Positions 17,360 through 27,116 of a stretch of 63,398 nt of DNA are shown here, piece by piece. The stretch's first letter is position 1. Each line of letters starts with the position of its first letter. Location of the stretch: assembly GCF_001467745.1 (NCBI RefSeq), contig NZ_LNYG01000013.1, positions 384,547-447,944 on the forward strand. Reading direction: 5' to 3'. This DNA comes from Legionella jamestowniensis (GTDB lineage: Bacteria > Pseudomonadota > Gammaproteobacteria > Legionellales > Legionellaceae). Below the pieces are notes generated by a model that was not told the origin of the DNA, ran no database searches, and worked only from the letters and a program-made list of their open reading frames with translations. The translations under genes and the position numbers were made by a program.

Positions 17360-18787
17360 TTGAATTTCGTGAGCGATAATAATAGTGGTGTCAAGAAAAA
17401 AATAGCCATCATCGGAGCAGGCTGGTACGGTTGTCACTTAGCGTTGACACTAAGCAAAGCTGGCTTTGACGTTGTAATCTATGAGAAAAACAAGATCATC
17501 TTAAACGGTGTGTCTGGCAATTTTGGTATAAGAGCGCATAAAGGACCACACTATCAGCTTTCACCCGAAACGCGACGAACCTGTCAGGAAGCGTTAGAAA
17601 AGTTTTGTGAGCTTTACCCTGAACTTGTCGTACAGCACGATTATTCTATCTATGCACATGGTCTTATTGACTCTAAAGGCAATCCTTCAAAAGTCGGTAA
17701 GGAACATTTTGAGAATGTTTGTAGTGAAACAAGTGATTGCCAACCCTTAGACGTTGAAAAAACGCCCTATAATAAAAGTGAAATAGATTCAGTCATGAAT
17801 CTGGATGAACCCAGTGTTGTTATTGGTGAGCGTTTAAGAAAAGCGCTCTCCGATAGATTAGCGGCCGCTGGTGTAGAAGTGAACTGCAACTGCCCTATTA
17901 ATACCATAAAATCAACCGCCAATGTCACCAAGCTTACTACAGAGAATGGTGAAGAACATCTCTTTGATCATGTTATTAATGCGACAGGGTATCAAGACTT
18001 CATCCCCCAAAAAGTCAAAGAAAATTTTCCGGTCAATATGGAAGTGGTCTATCAACCCTGTTTGGCTCTAAAATATCGAGATCTAAAGCCTGGAGACAAA
18101 CCTTTTTCTTTTATCGTTATGGATGGATGGTTCCCTTGCGTGATGCCGTGCATTGAACAAAATCCTTTTCAACATGAATACATACTGACGCATGGTGCTT
18201 TTACTATTCAAGCTTCTTGTGATACCCCTGACAAAGCTTATGATGTACTTGAGAGGTTAACAGAAGATTATCTTCTGAATATAAAAACACTCTCAGAACA
18301 TGAAATAGAGCGTTTTTGGCCTGGTTTTACCAACCGTTTTGAATACATGGGTATAAAAAAAGCAGTGCTTGCCAAAATTAAAACGAAAACAGAATTTAGA
18401 AGTGCTGTAACGTTTGAGGCTGATGGAGTGACTCATGTTATTCCAGGCAAAATAACTAATGTAATCAATGTTGATCCTGAAGTTTTAGCATTGATAAATA
18501 ATGAAAATTGTTTATGCGAAAACGGCATACGCTTTATGAAAGGGGGTATTCTTGATAGAGCAAGAATGGAAATCTCATCAAAACCAGCTTTGGGCGAACC
18601 AAATACTTGTACACTCGATACATTCGCCGAATTAAATACGAAGCCCACCCCCACTCCTCCTCCTATCTCAACCCCAGATTCTCCCGGGGCATTGCATTAT
18701 CGATTCTTTAAAACGGATTCAGCAACTGGGGATAACGCGAATAATGATCTTCCTTTACCCGCCAATAAAGGAATAAAGGGAATATGA
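17360..18787 (+). CDS. FAD-dependent oxidoreductase, coupled to a hybrid histidine kinase
   Basis: A 475-residue flavoprotein. The N-terminal dinucleotide-binding motif IAIIGAGWYGCHLALTLSKA (about 14-33) ends with VVIYEK, and VINATGYQDF near 207 is the second FAD-contact strand. A Pro/Thr-rich tail (about 435-475) is dispensable-looking. The start codon appears to be TTG (17360) or GTG (17369); no ATG precedes the FAD motif and the ribosome site (GGAAAA) is weak. Its stop overlaps the kinase start by four bases (ATGA), so the two are translated together, which suggests that its product or redox state feeds the kinase. The substrate is unknown. Confidence 0.82.
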   Translation: MNFVSDNNSGVKKKIAIIGAGWYGCHLALTLSKAGFDVVIYEKNKIILNGVSGNFGIRAHKGPHYQLSPETRRTCQEALEKFCELYPELVVQHDYSIYAHGLIDSKGNPSKVGKEHFENVCSETSDCQPLDVEKTPYNKSEIDSVMNLDEPSVVIGERLRKALSDRLAAAGVEVNCNCPINTIKSTANVTKLTTENGEEHLFDHVINATGYQDFIPQKVKENFPVNMEVVYQPCLALKYRDLKPGDKPFSFIVMDGWFPCVMPCIEQNPFQHEYILTHGAFTIQASCDTPDKAYDVLERLTEDYLLNIKTLSEHEIERFWPGFTNRFEYMGIKKAVLAKIKTKTEFRSAVTFEADGVTHVIPGKITNVINVDPEVLALINNENCLCENGIRFMKGGILDRARMEISSKPALGEPNTCTLDTFAELNTKPTPTPPPISTPDSPGALHYRFFKTDSATGDNANNDLPLPANKGIKGI

Positions 18788-20805
18788 GATCTACAAAAAA
18801 CAAAAAAAGTTTAATCCTTGAAGAACAACTCACTAATACAATAATTGATTATCTTCCCGCCCAAATTTTTTGGAAAGACAAAGACTTGTATTACCTGGGC
18901 TGTAACATGGCTTTTGTAAAATCGCTAGGCTTAACATCCAAAGAAGAAATTATTGGAAAATCCGACTTTGATTTACCAGTCTCAGAAGAAAACAGCGTGA
19001 CTTTTCGTGCCGATGATCGCACAGTGATCCAATCCAAACAACCCAAACTCAATATAGAAGAATCCCAAATACTAATTGATGGGACTGAACGAATTTTGAG
19101 CACAAGTAAAGTTCCCCTTCTTGATGAAACAGGTGAAGCCTACGGCGTTTTAGGAATCTATATTGATATTACTGATCGCATAAAAATGGAAAGAAGCTTG
19201 GCTAAAGCAAAAGAGCAGGCAGAGATTTCCAATCGGGCGAAAACAGAATTTATTGCTAACATGAGCCATGATATTCGCACTCCTGTCGGTGGTATTATTG
19301 GTATTTCCAAACTGATGGAAGAACGTCTTGAGCATCCTGAAGATAAGCAATATGCTCATTGGATTAATGAAAGTGGGCAACAATTGCTGAGTTTACTAAA
19401 CAGCGTCCTGGATATTGTTTCAACAACTAATAATATTGATAATCATTTGATTGAAGAAGAGTTTGATTTATATCAAACTCTAACAAGCCTGATTAATTTA
19501 GAGCTTCCTACAGTAAAGCTTAAGGGGCTTGAGTTAAAACTCGATTTTGACAAAGCTATAACGAAGACTGTCATTACTGACCGAACAAAATTGGTACGTA
19601 TTTTGTTGAATTTAATCGGTAATGCCATTAAGTTCACTGAAAAAGGGACAATAACCATTCATGTGAAAAAAATTAAGGAAGAGGTGGACTTTGAAGAGAT
19701 TGAGTTTACCATTGCCGACTCGGGGATTGGCATTCCACCTGAATTACAACAAAAAGTATTTGATAGGTTTTATCGCATTAACCCCTCTTATAAAGGAAAA
19801 TATGAAGGTCATGGAGTTGGACTACACATTGTGCAAAATTATTTAAATATCCTAAACAGCAGCATAGCGCTTGAAAGCGAGGTAGACGTTGGGACTAAAG
19901 TCACGTTTAATATAAAAGTTAAACATGGCCAACAACCTGTGATGTTTAATGTTACTTCTAGAGATGAGGAGGTTACCCCAGCCTATTTTGGAGAGGGATA
20001 CCAAACCCCTACCATTCTGGTTGTCGAAGACAATCCTATCGCGCTGCGTATTGTTGAATCACTACTCAAGCAGGCAGGTTGTCGATATAGATCAGCAGCA
20101 AATGGAGAAGAAGCGTTAAGTCTACTTGAAAAAAATACGTTTGATTTAATCCTAACCGATATTGGTTTACCTGGCATTTCTGGACAAGAGTTGGCAGAAA
20201 TAATTCGTCGTGAAAAGAATAATTCTATTGCCAGTCTACCTATCATTGGTTTGACAGCGCATGCTGCAGAAAAAATAGAGAAAAGTTGTCTTCATGCCGG
20301 AATGAACAAAGTTTTGTCCAAACCGATATCCGCTAAAGTTTTACAGGAAACATTAGTTACCTTTTTAGCACACCAAAAACCGCCAAACAAGGAGAGTAAT
20401 GGATTAGGTGCTGATTTACCAAAGACAGAGCAGGAGTTATTTCAGCTCGATGATTTTCCTCTTCTTGACATTCAAAGTGCCCTCACCAATCTAGGAACAG
20501 AGGAAATCGTTAAAGAATTACTTAATTTGATGGTTCATACGGATTTACCGCAGGAAGAAAGCCAATTAACCACGGCTTACCAAGTGCAAAACTGGCCTGA
20601 AATTGAAAAAATTGCGCATAAACTTAAAAGCGGGGCCTTATATTGTGGCACTATAAAATTACAATATGCCTGCCAATACCTGGAGCGCTACCTAAAAGCG
20701 GGGCATTCGCATTATCAGGAAGAACTCTATCAGCAATTACAGGTCGTGCTCTTACAAACAAAAGTTGCTATTAATGAATGGCTTTTTACTGGTATAAAAA
20801 GCTAG
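18784..20805 (+). CDS. Hybrid sensor histidine kinase (PAS-HisKA-HATPase-REC-HPt)
   Basis: A 673-residue soluble phosphorelay protein with no membrane span. A PAS domain (about 20-130) is followed by HisKA with phospho-acceptor His162 in NMSHDIRTPVGG, HATPase_c (NAIKF, DSGIGIP and HGVGLHI boxes, about 265-390), a receiver domain (VVEDN near 416-420, phospho-acceptor Asp459 in LTDIGLPG) and a C-terminal HPt domain (His612 in IAHKLKSGALYCG). It thus holds a full His-Asp-His relay and needs a separate response regulator. It is cytosolic and translationally coupled to the upstream flavoprotein, suggesting an intracellular metabolic or redox cue. Confidence 0.93.
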   Translation: MRSTKNKKSLILEEQLTNTIIDYLPAQIFWKDKDLYYLGCNMAFVKSLGLTSKEEIIGKSDFDLPVSEENSVTFRADDRTVIQSKQPKLNIEESQILIDGTERILSTSKVPLLDETGEAYGVLGIYIDITDRIKMERSLAKAKEQAEISNRAKTEFIANMSHDIRTPVGGIIGISKLMEERLEHPEDKQYAHWINESGQQLLSLLNSVLDIVSTTNNIDNHLIEEEFDLYQTLTSLINLELPTVKLKGLELKLDFDKAITKTVITDRTKLVRILLNLIGNAIKFTEKGTITIHVKKIKEEVDFEEIEFTIADSGIGIPPELQQKVFDRFYRINPSYKGKYEGHGVGLHIVQNYLNILNSSIALESEVDVGTKVTFNIKVKHGQQPVMFNVTSRDEEVTPAYFGEGYQTPTILVVEDNPIALRIVESLLKQAGCRYRSAANGEEALSLLEKNTFDLILTDIGLPGISGQELAEIIRREKNNSIASLPIIGLTAHAAEKIEKSCLHAGMNKVLSKPISAKVLQETLVTFLAHQKPPNKESNGLGADLPKTEQELFQLDDFPLLDIQSALTNLGTEEIVKELLNLMVHTDLPQEESQLTTAYQVQNWPEIEKIAHKLKSGALYCGTIKLQYACQYLERYLKAGHSHYQEELYQQLQVVLLQTKVAINEWLFTGIKS

Positions 20806-20832
20806 CTGACTGTTCAGTAATTTGAATAGATA

Positions 20833-20908
20833 TGGCGTCCCCAGGGGGATTCGAACCCCCGTTACCGCCGTGAAAGGGCGATGTCCTAGGCCTCTAGACG
20901 ATGGGGAC
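20833..20908 (-). tRNA. tRNA-Glu (TTC), copy 1
   Basis: A 76-base cloverleaf with encoded CCA. The acceptor is GTCCCCA, the anticodon loop CTTTCAC gives TTC, and the T-arm is GGGGGTTCGAATCCCCC. It is the last in a three-tRNA run read leftward (Ala, Glu, Glu). Confidence 0.97.
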
Positions 20909-20945
20909 CTGGAACTTAAATTATATACTATTTTTACGCCAATAA

Positions 20946-21021
20946 TGGCGTCCCCAAGGGGATTCGAACCCCTGTTACCGCCGTGAAAGGGCGATGTCCT
21001 AGGCCTCTAGACGATGGGGAC
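20946..21021 (-). tRNA. tRNA-Glu (TTC), copy 2
   Basis: A 76-base tandem duplicate of the neighbouring tRNA-Glu with encoded CCA. It differs in the T-stem by a compensated pair (A-T for G-C), so structure is conserved. It is 37 bases from the first copy. Confidence 0.97.
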
Positions 21022-21054
21022 CCTAGGTTTTCCATCAACAACCGAAGCTGGTGA

Positions 21055-21130
<76 letters not shown>

Positions 21131-21351
21131 GAAATTAAGAATCGCAGTTTAATGACGCACCTCAATACTGTCAAGAAAAATTTAACAAATAGTTATTCTA
21201 TTTTCGTTTTTTGAATTTTTCTCAGCGTCCAAGGAGGTAACAGTGACGCATAAAAGCTTAACCAATGATTAAATATTGATCATCAATTTAATATTCTATT
21301 AAGAAAAGCGCTCTATAATCCCTGACATGTTTTATTAACCAAGGATTATAA

Positions 21352-22881
21352 ATGTCCAAACTATTAAAATCACATGAGAAAATTTACAATAATTATCAGG
21401 AGTTCACTCAAACAAACAATCCTAAATTCTTATTAAATAGTATTGAGGAATTTGAAAAAATTTCTGCAGAAGAAGACATTGCAAAGCTCCTTAATCGTTC
21501 CACGGTGAGTAACTTAAACGAGTATAGTAAAATTCTTACTCTAATTGCACAAAGTTATATCGATTATGCTTTCGCCCAAAGAGAACAACTAGCTTTCAAA
21601 GACGCGCAAAACTATTTATCCAAAGCCGATGAATGTTACGATCTTATTATTAAAACTGTGGCTAAAATTCCTCCCTCTAATTTAGGAGAACTTTCTGATT
21701 CAAATACCGAAGCCATCTTCTATTCCCATAAAATTGACTTCTTAAAGGCCCAAATGAAGCTCTTTTTTATTAAAAAAGCAATGCAAGGCAACTACAGTGC
21801 TGAAAAAATTAATGCTGCACTTAAGTCCACTGTTAGGGCTTGTGATACTTTCGAGGGTATTCTTCGCCGACAGTATCGAAACCGCTCTTATGAAATTTTT
21901 GGTGTAAACGATGCCCTCTATGGTTCCATCGAACAAGAGCGTAATGAAGCAACAGCATTATTGTCTGAGATTAGAGCTACGAAGAAAACGCCTGAGAATA
22001 AATCACATTCCTCGCCTAAATCCAAAAGTAGTCAACGTAAAAAACGAAGACTGGAAGAAAGTGAGGAAAAACCGGATACAGGAGCTCAGGAATCAACAGA
22101 AACCTTAATTTCCACCAATGCTCCTCAACCGGTTATCATAGCACCACCTATCGTTCTTACCGAGGACATTGTACCGGCGCCTATGGATGAATCGGGTTTG
22201 GAGCTTTTAAGCACAACGGCCCTTAGTTTCTTTTCATCAATGAAAGGGAATGAGACTTCTGAGAAATCACAACCTCCACGCCCACCCTCAAGAAATTTAA
22301 ATACATTTTGGACTCCTTCTGCTAATCCAATTTCTGACAGCAAACGGTGTCTAGAATTAATCAATGCCTGGCATAGTTATTTTTCTTCTTCGAATAGCCA
22401 CGGGGCTCAGCAAAGAACAAGTGCATTAGTTCTTGAAAAATTTGGACAAACACTCTTGCTGGCAGCCTTAGAATTACAACAAAAAAGTACTATCTTCGGC
22501 GAGAAAAAAATTAATCCAGCACTTCGTTTGGCGATACCGATATTTTTCAAATGCGCGCAATTAACTGTCAACAGGAATCCATACGATAACTTAAGGGGGC
22601 TATCTATGAAATATGCCGATTTATTAGCTTCTTTTGTCCCTGCCTCCCTAGTTGAAGTCATAGAGCCCTATGAATATCTTGAGCGTATCCATAAAACGCT
22701 GAGTAGGGAACCTTCCCTCATCCATACGCTAAATGCCAGTGTAGAAGACCTGGTTCAATCTGTATTTAATGCCCTGGCAGAAAACTGCAGCTATCAGGAT
22801 TATCAAACTGTTAATGAAAGCTGCTGCAATACCTTTAAAGAAGCAACCTTACAGTTAGAACGAGATAGACAGTTTAATTGA
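21352..22881 (+). CDS. Orphan helical protein with NLS-like basic patch; effector candidate
   Basis: A 509-residue protein I do not recognise. Residues 1-205 are strongly helical, TPR-like in feel (paired helices with conserved Tyr/Ala). Residues 206-330 are a disordered linker rich in Ser, Lys, Glu and Pro, containing SSQRKKRRLEESEE (about 226-239), which fits a monopartite nuclear localisation signal. Residues 330-509 are again helical. There is no signal peptide. AAGGATTATAA precedes the ATG. The same RK(K/R)(R/K)RLEE string occurs in the protein at 27117-28097. Host-directed function is inference. Confidence 0.6.
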   Translation: MSKLLKSHEKIYNNYQEFTQTNNPKFLLNSIEEFEKISAEEDIAKLLNRSTVSNLNEYSKILTLIAQSYIDYAFAQREQLAFKDAQNYLSKADECYDLIIKTVAKIPPSNLGELSDSNTEAIFYSHKIDFLKAQMKLFFIKKAMQGNYSAEKINAALKSTVRACDTFEGILRRQYRNRSYEIFGVNDALYGSIEQERNEATALLSEIRATKKTPENKSHSSPKSKSSQRKKRRLEESEEKPDTGAQESTETLISTNAPQPVIIAPPIVLTEDIVPAPMDESGLELLSTTALSFFSSMKGNETSEKSQPPRPPSRNLNTFWTPSANPISDSKRCLELINAWHSYFSSSNSHGAQQRTSALVLEKFGQTLLLAALELQQKSTIFGEKKINPALRLAIPIFFKCAQLTVNRNPYDNLRGLSMKYADLLASFVPASLVEVIEPYEYLERIHKTLSREPSLIHTLNASVEDLVQSVFNALAENCSYQDYQTVNESCCNTFKEATLQLERDRQFN

Positions 22882-22888
22882 AGGTCAG

Positions 22889-22918
22889 GTTAATTGGGTC
22901 ATTATTGACCCAATTAAC
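22889..22918 (+). terminator. Hairpin terminator after the helical orphan gene
   Basis: A perfect 13-bp stem (GTTAATTGGGTCA with TGACCCAATTAAC) and a 4-base loop start 8 bases after the stop. There is no long T-run downstream, but the stem is strong. Confidence 0.6.
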
Positions 22919-23078
22919 TGGCCTCATACTCATTTCCTGCCTGTGTATGCAGGCATTAATTTGTTATTGACTTCCATGAAGCCAACAGCGAAACTGATTA
23001 CCATTTAAAGAGAACAAGCCTATTTCAAACCACTATAAATAACATCTAGGAATTGATCTTTCTTGCTTAGGGATAAGT

Positions 23079-23849
23079 ATGTTTTTTAAAAATGCTATCG
23101 TTAGAACACCAAATCATTCTTTACTTCATGGCTTAACCTCGTCTTCCTATCTTGGTAAGCCAGATTACCCTTTGGCCCTTATTCAACACCAGGCTTATAT
23201 TAATGCGCTCATTAACTGTGGCGTTGAAGTCACGGTATTACCAGCATTAGAGCAGTATCCTGATGCCTGTTTTGTGGAAGATGTTGCTTTATTAACAGAA
23301 AAAATAGCCGTCCTTACTTGCCCTGGTGCTCCTTCCAGGCAAGGCGAGGTCAATGAAATCAAATCGATAATTCAAAGTTTCTATTCAGGTAATCAAGCAG
23401 AAATCACGCTCCCGGGTACTTTGGAAGCAGGTGACGTTTTGCGTATCGAGAATCATTTTTATATTGGTTTATCTGCACGAACAAATAAGGAAGGTGCCCA
23501 ACAACTCCTGCAAATTTTATCCAGACAGGGTTTTATAGCATCATGCATACACTTGAAAGAGTTTTTACATCTTAAAACAGGAGTCAGCTATCTCGGGAAT
23601 AACTGTATTATTGTAAGTGGTGAGCTCATCAATCATTCTTCCTTTAGCCAATTTACTCAACTTGTTATAGACCCCGATGAAGCTTATGCAGCCAACTGCA
23701 TTGCTGTTAACGGCACTGTATTAATACCTCAAGGATTTCCAAAGACGAAAAAAGCCATTCAGGATAAAGGTTTTGCCGTATTGACCGTGGATGTTAGTGA
23801 ATTTAGAAAAATAGACGGTGGATTAAGTTGTCTATCGTTAAGATTTTAA
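23079..23849 (+). CDS. Dimethylarginine dimethylaminohydrolase-like amidinohydrolase
   Basis: A 256-residue member of the guanidino-group-modifying superfamily; length and motifs fit DDAH, which hydrolyses methylated arginine to citrulline plus methylamines. Visible are FVEDVALL (substrate-binding acids, about 65-72), the catalytic His164 in HLKTGVSYLG, and the catalytic Cys251 in GGLSCLSLRF at the very C-terminus. It is cytosolic. An amino-acid permease gene begins one base after its stop, so uptake and hydrolysis of an arginine derivative may be coupled. Citrullinase-like or arginine deiminase-like alternatives exist, but arginine deiminases are about 400 residues. Confidence 0.85.
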   Translation: MFFKNAIVRTPNHSLLHGLTSSSYLGKPDYPLALIQHQAYINALINCGVEVTVLPALEQYPDACFVEDVALLTEKIAVLTCPGAPSRQGEVNEIKSIIQSFYSGNQAEITLPGTLEAGDVLRIENHFYIGLSARTNKEGAQQLLQILSRQGFIASCIHLKEFLHLKTGVSYLGNNCIIVSGELINHSSFSQFTQLVIDPDEAYAANCIAVNGTVLIPQGFPKTKKAIQDKGFAVLTVDVSEFRKIDGGLSCLSLRF

Positions 23850-23850
23850 C

Positions 23851-25182
23851 ATGAGCAAACCTCTTTCGGTGGTAAGTCTTAGTTTAATCACCATTTGCTC
23901 TGTAGATAGCATTCGTAATTTACCTGCTGCTGCCATAGCAGGTAATCAATTGCTTAATTATTTTACCCTGGCTCTAGTATTATTCTTGCTTCCTACAGCC
24001 ATCATAGCCGCCTGGTTTTCACAGCAATCACAGCAAGGTATCTATGGCTGGATTAAGCAAGGTCTAGGACAACGGTTAGCGTTTTTGGCTGTCTGGTTTC
24101 AATGCTTACAAAATCTTTTAATCTACCCTACTTTTTTAAGTTTCATTGCGGGGACGATTCTTTACAGTTTTTCGCCTGCGCTTGCCACGAACAATTATTT
24201 GATTTTTACAACAGTAATAGGCCTTCTTTGGGGATTAACCTGGATAAATTTAAAAGGGCTCCATACCTCTAATCGCTTTAATAGCTTTTGTACCCTGGTA
24301 GGGGTTTTCTTTCCATTTTTGGTCATCCTAACCATGGGTGGTTTTTGGTATTTTTTTCGTACTACCGCAAATACCCCCATTCTTCCTCCAGCTACTTCTT
24401 ATTCCTGGTCTTCCCTGGTAGCTATTATGCTATCCTTTTGTGGTATAGAGATTACCGCTGTCCATGGCAAGGAAAGTCAGCCCGGAGCAATTTCTAAAGC
24501 CATTCTTATTTCAGTCATCGTCCTATTTTTTACAATGTTGTTTGGGGCGATGTCTCTGGCTATGATTATTCCACTGCAGCAATTAAATTTTATAAGTAGT
24601 ATTCCACAATTAATTGAATTATTTTTTTCCGAACTCCATTGCAGTCAGTTAGCTTTTATAATGAATGGATTAATTGCGATAGGATGTCTTGGCACGGCCA
24701 ATAATTGGATTATAGCCCCCATTAAAGGATTAAGTTTTGCTATTCGTGAAGGAGCAGGACCCATAAAACTAATCGAGCATAATTCTAACAAATCACCGTT
24801 CAAATTATTGATATTACAAGCTGGAATTGTATCAATAATTTGTTCCATTTTTTTATTCTTTCCATCGATTAACCTGTCCTACTGGGTGATGCTTAATGCT
24901 GCAACCCAAGTTTATTTGATAATGTATCTGATGCTTTTTATGAGCGCTATTAAAATTATTTTTCTTGAAAAAAAATACTCGTGGATTATCTTATTTTCAG
25001 CATTGATAGGATTGTCAGGTATCTGTATTGGCTTGGCAGTAAGTCTTGCACCACCACCTTTCCTTCATTTACACGCGTATTGGAGATACACTATGTTAAG
25101 CACCCTATTCCTTGGCTTTATAATCCTCATCCCTTTAAAATCCTTACGGACAGTAACCCTGGACATTCCAAATAGTATATGA
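23851..25182 (+). CDS. APC-family amino-acid permease (coupled to DDAH-like gene)
   Basis: A 443-residue integral membrane protein with about 12 hydrophobic segments. The first helix carries SVDSIRNLPAAAIAGNQ, and a mid-protein helix carries SFCGIEITAVHGKES, typical of APC-superfamily antiporters or symporters such as glutamate/GABA-type transporters. It is a paralogue of the permease at 47838-49265 (DSIRNLPA and A-V-H motifs shared). The single-base gap to the DDAH-like gene points to import of methylarginine, arginine or export of citrulline; the substrate is inference. Confidence 0.85.
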   Translation: MSKPLSVVSLSLITICSVDSIRNLPAAAIAGNQLLNYFTLALVLFLLPTAIIAAWFSQQSQQGIYGWIKQGLGQRLAFLAVWFQCLQNLLIYPTFLSFIAGTILYSFSPALATNNYLIFTTVIGLLWGLTWINLKGLHTSNRFNSFCTLVGVFFPFLVILTMGGFWYFFRTTANTPILPPATSYSWSSLVAIMLSFCGIEITAVHGKESQPGAISKAILISVIVLFFTMLFGAMSLAMIIPLQQLNFISSIPQLIELFFSELHCSQLAFIMNGLIAIGCLGTANNWIIAPIKGLSFAIREGAGPIKLIEHNSNKSPFKLLILQAGIVSIICSIFLFFPSINLSYWVMLNAATQVYLIMYLMLFMSAIKIIFLEKKYSWIILFSALIGLSGICIGLAVSLAPPPFLHLHAYWRYTMLSTLFLGFIILIPLKSLRTVTLDIPNSI

Positions 25183-25208
25183 AAGAGATGGGGTTTCTGG
25201 AGAGAAAT

Positions 25209-25240
25209 AAAAGCGTGTCTAAATATTTAGACACGCTTTT
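25209..25240. terminator. Bidirectional intrinsic terminator
   Basis: A perfect 32-base palindrome: AAAAGCGTGTCTAAAT followed by its exact reverse complement, flanked by A-run and T-run. It sits between the convergent permease gene and the small gene at 25250, serving both. Confidence 0.9.
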
Positions 25241-25249
25241 ATGGGTCTC

Positions 25250-25471
25250 TTAGGCATCTGCAGCTTCAGTACGTTTCTTGGTTGCTTTTCTATGTTGCTT
25301 CCAATCACGATCTTTAGCAAAAACATAGCTTGCAGCTTCTTCGATAAAAAATCCAATATCGTCAATATTTGCCCACGCGCAATACTCATTAATCATTTCA
25401 AAGGTTTCGCTGCTGATTTCAGCCTTGATTTTTTCTTTTTTTTGTACACGAGTACTGTTAATTATTGGCAT
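25250..25471 (-). CDS. Small conserved-looking protein, possibly ribbon-helix-helix
   Basis: A 73-residue basic/acidic protein. A beta-strand-like start (VQKKEKIKAEIS) followed by two helices (SETFEMINEYCAWANI, DIGFFIEEAASYVFA) resembles CopG/Arc-type ribbon-helix-helix proteins, and a basic tail (DWKQHRKATKKR) ends it. I chose the ATG at 25471: TTGAGG lies 6-12 bases upstream, and a longer reading would start at TTG inside that site. It converges on the permease gene over a shared terminator. Function unknown. Confidence 0.65.
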   Translation of the reverse strand: MPIINSTRVQKKEKIKAEISSETFEMINEYCAWANIDDIGFFIEEAASYVFAKDRDWKQHRKATKKRTEAADA

Positions 25472-25589
25472 ACTTAACCTCAAATGTTATTTGAACAAAT
25501 CAAATCTTAACAAATAAAAACTGGGCTTGCAAAGGTAATTAAATCCCCACATGAAGGCCAGATTTTTTATTAATTCCACAATTACTCAA

Positions 25590-26312
25590 TCATACAATAC
25601 TAAAAGGCTTAGGAATTTCAGGATAAAAATTACTCCAGATTCTGTCGCAAAAACCAAGCAAATTACTATGGTTTTGTAGGTAAACTTTTAATGGATCATC
25701 GTAAGGTAACCATGCAATATTTGCTAAAAAAGCAAAGGCTGTTGCATCAATGCTGCTAAGCTCACCATGAAAATATTTTTTTTCTCCGAGCGTGGCAGCA
25801 ATAGCATCCAAAGTTTTATAACCCATTTGCTTGATCTCCATGTTTGTATGGCGTCCCATACCTTGGAAGTCTAAGGCCTTTCGCATTGACCTGCGCACAG
25901 TATTCGGGATAAGTAATTTTGCAATGCCTGTCAGTTTAGAAAAAAAATCTTCCTTTACATGCGCCCAGCCATGCTCATCCTGCCAACGAAAATAAAGCAT
26001 TATCCAATATAAACGTTCGGAAAAAGTATTATCAAGCAAGACAGACAATGCTTTTTGTTCCTTTGTTAAATTTTGATCCAAAGGATCACCAAATTTCATG
26101 ATTAATTCATCAATGATTAATTCACTGTCAGCGATTGTTTTGTCGTCTATTTTCATAAAAGGTAATTTTCTTTTTGGTGCTTTTGCAGGATTCATTACAA
26201 ATCTAATTTCATAAGGCATTTCTGCCATACGCAAGTAAGTTTCTAATTTAAGACAAAAGGGGCTAGCATTAGGTAATCCCCAAATCCCATTAAACTGGTA
26301 CAGTGTAATCAT
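25590..26312 (-). CDS. Glutathione S-transferase-fold protein (FAXC/metaxin-like)
   Basis: A 240-residue protein. The N-terminal thioredoxin-like domain (ITLYQFNGIWGLPNASPFC, then KRKLPFMKIDDKTIADSELIIDEL) and helical C-terminal domain (with GELSSIDATAFAFLANI) match the GST-like family that includes FAXC and metaxin-related bacterial proteins. These lack well-defined substrates. The ATG is at the start of the conserved strand, so no extension is expected. Confidence 0.8.
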   Translation of the reverse strand: MITLYQFNGIWGLPNASPFCLKLETYLRMAEMPYEIRFVMNPAKAPKRKLPFMKIDDKTIADSELIIDELIMKFGDPLDQNLTKEQKALSVLLDNTFSERLYWIMLYFRWQDEHGWAHVKEDFFSKLTGIAKLLIPNTVRRSMRKALDFQGMGRHTNMEIKQMGYKTLDAIAATLGEKKYFHGELSSIDATAFAFLANIAWLPYDDPLKVYLQNHSNLLGFCDRIWSNFYPEIPKPFSIV

Positions 26313-26422
26313 ATTTTTACTGGTTCCTTACCCTAAGAATAAGTTGGCATTATAGCTAGAGTGCGCGATTATATCGCTGTCCTTTTTTCTGTAAAGCCAG
26401 AAATTACATTTAAGGAGTTAGC

Positions 26423-26905
26423 ATGAATCCATGCCCTTGCGGTTCCACAAAGGATTATTTACTTTGCTGTGGTCGTTACATTAATGGTGCCGCTACACCA
26501 ACCACACCGGAAGCCTTAATGCGCTCACGTTATACAGCCTATAGCCAAGCCAACATTGATTATATTCAAAAAACCATGCTTGGCGGTCCGCTTGCAGGTT
26601 TTGATGCAGTAGATGCAAAAAACTGGGCCGCCCGCATAACCTGGCTTGGATTGAAAATAATTAAAGCGTACCAGGATGAATCAAACCCTAATAAAGGCTA
26701 TGTCGAGTTTATAGCTCGCTTTAGAGAAAATAATCAACCTCAGGTTCTTCATGAATTAAGTCAATTTGAAAGTGTTAATGGCTTATGGTTTTATACAGCT
26801 GGTCTTAAACCCGAAAAATTGACCTTGAAATCGAAAGTTTCACGTAACACCCTCTGCCCTTGTGGAAGCCAAAAGAAATTTAAAAATTGTTGCCTTGGCA
26901 AGTGA
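26423..26905 (+). CDS. ychJ: YchJ family SEC-C metal-binding protein
   Basis: A 160-residue protein with a zinc-binding SEC-C motif at each end (NPCPCGSTKDYLLCCG at 2-17 and LCPCGSQKKFKNCC near 144-157) and an NTF2-like middle (ALMRSRYTAY, then the ITWLGLKI strand). This double arrangement is the YchJ/UPF0225 family; function unproven. TAAGGAGTTAGC is a strong ribosome binding site. Confidence 0.92.
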   Translation: MNPCPCGSTKDYLLCCGRYINGAATPTTPEALMRSRYTAYSQANIDYIQKTMLGGPLAGFDAVDAKNWAARITWLGLKIIKAYQDESNPNKGYVEFIARFRENNQPQVLHELSQFESVNGLWFYTAGLKPEKLTLKSKVSRNTLCPCGSQKKFKNCCLGK

Positions 26906-27116
26906 GAATATTATCTTGTAAAAACTGCATGCGATGAAGTTGCTTTCAGCCTAATTTATTTGCCTCCAGATTGCTTTTCCCCTTTCGCTAAATTAAGTCT
27001 GCAATCCACCTCGTTTGTCACGGTATGCTCGATATGTGACAGGTTTTATCGGATTAATAATTTCTTAATAATCAGCCCATATAATAGTCATTTCGATAAC
27101 AAACAACCCTATTTGT

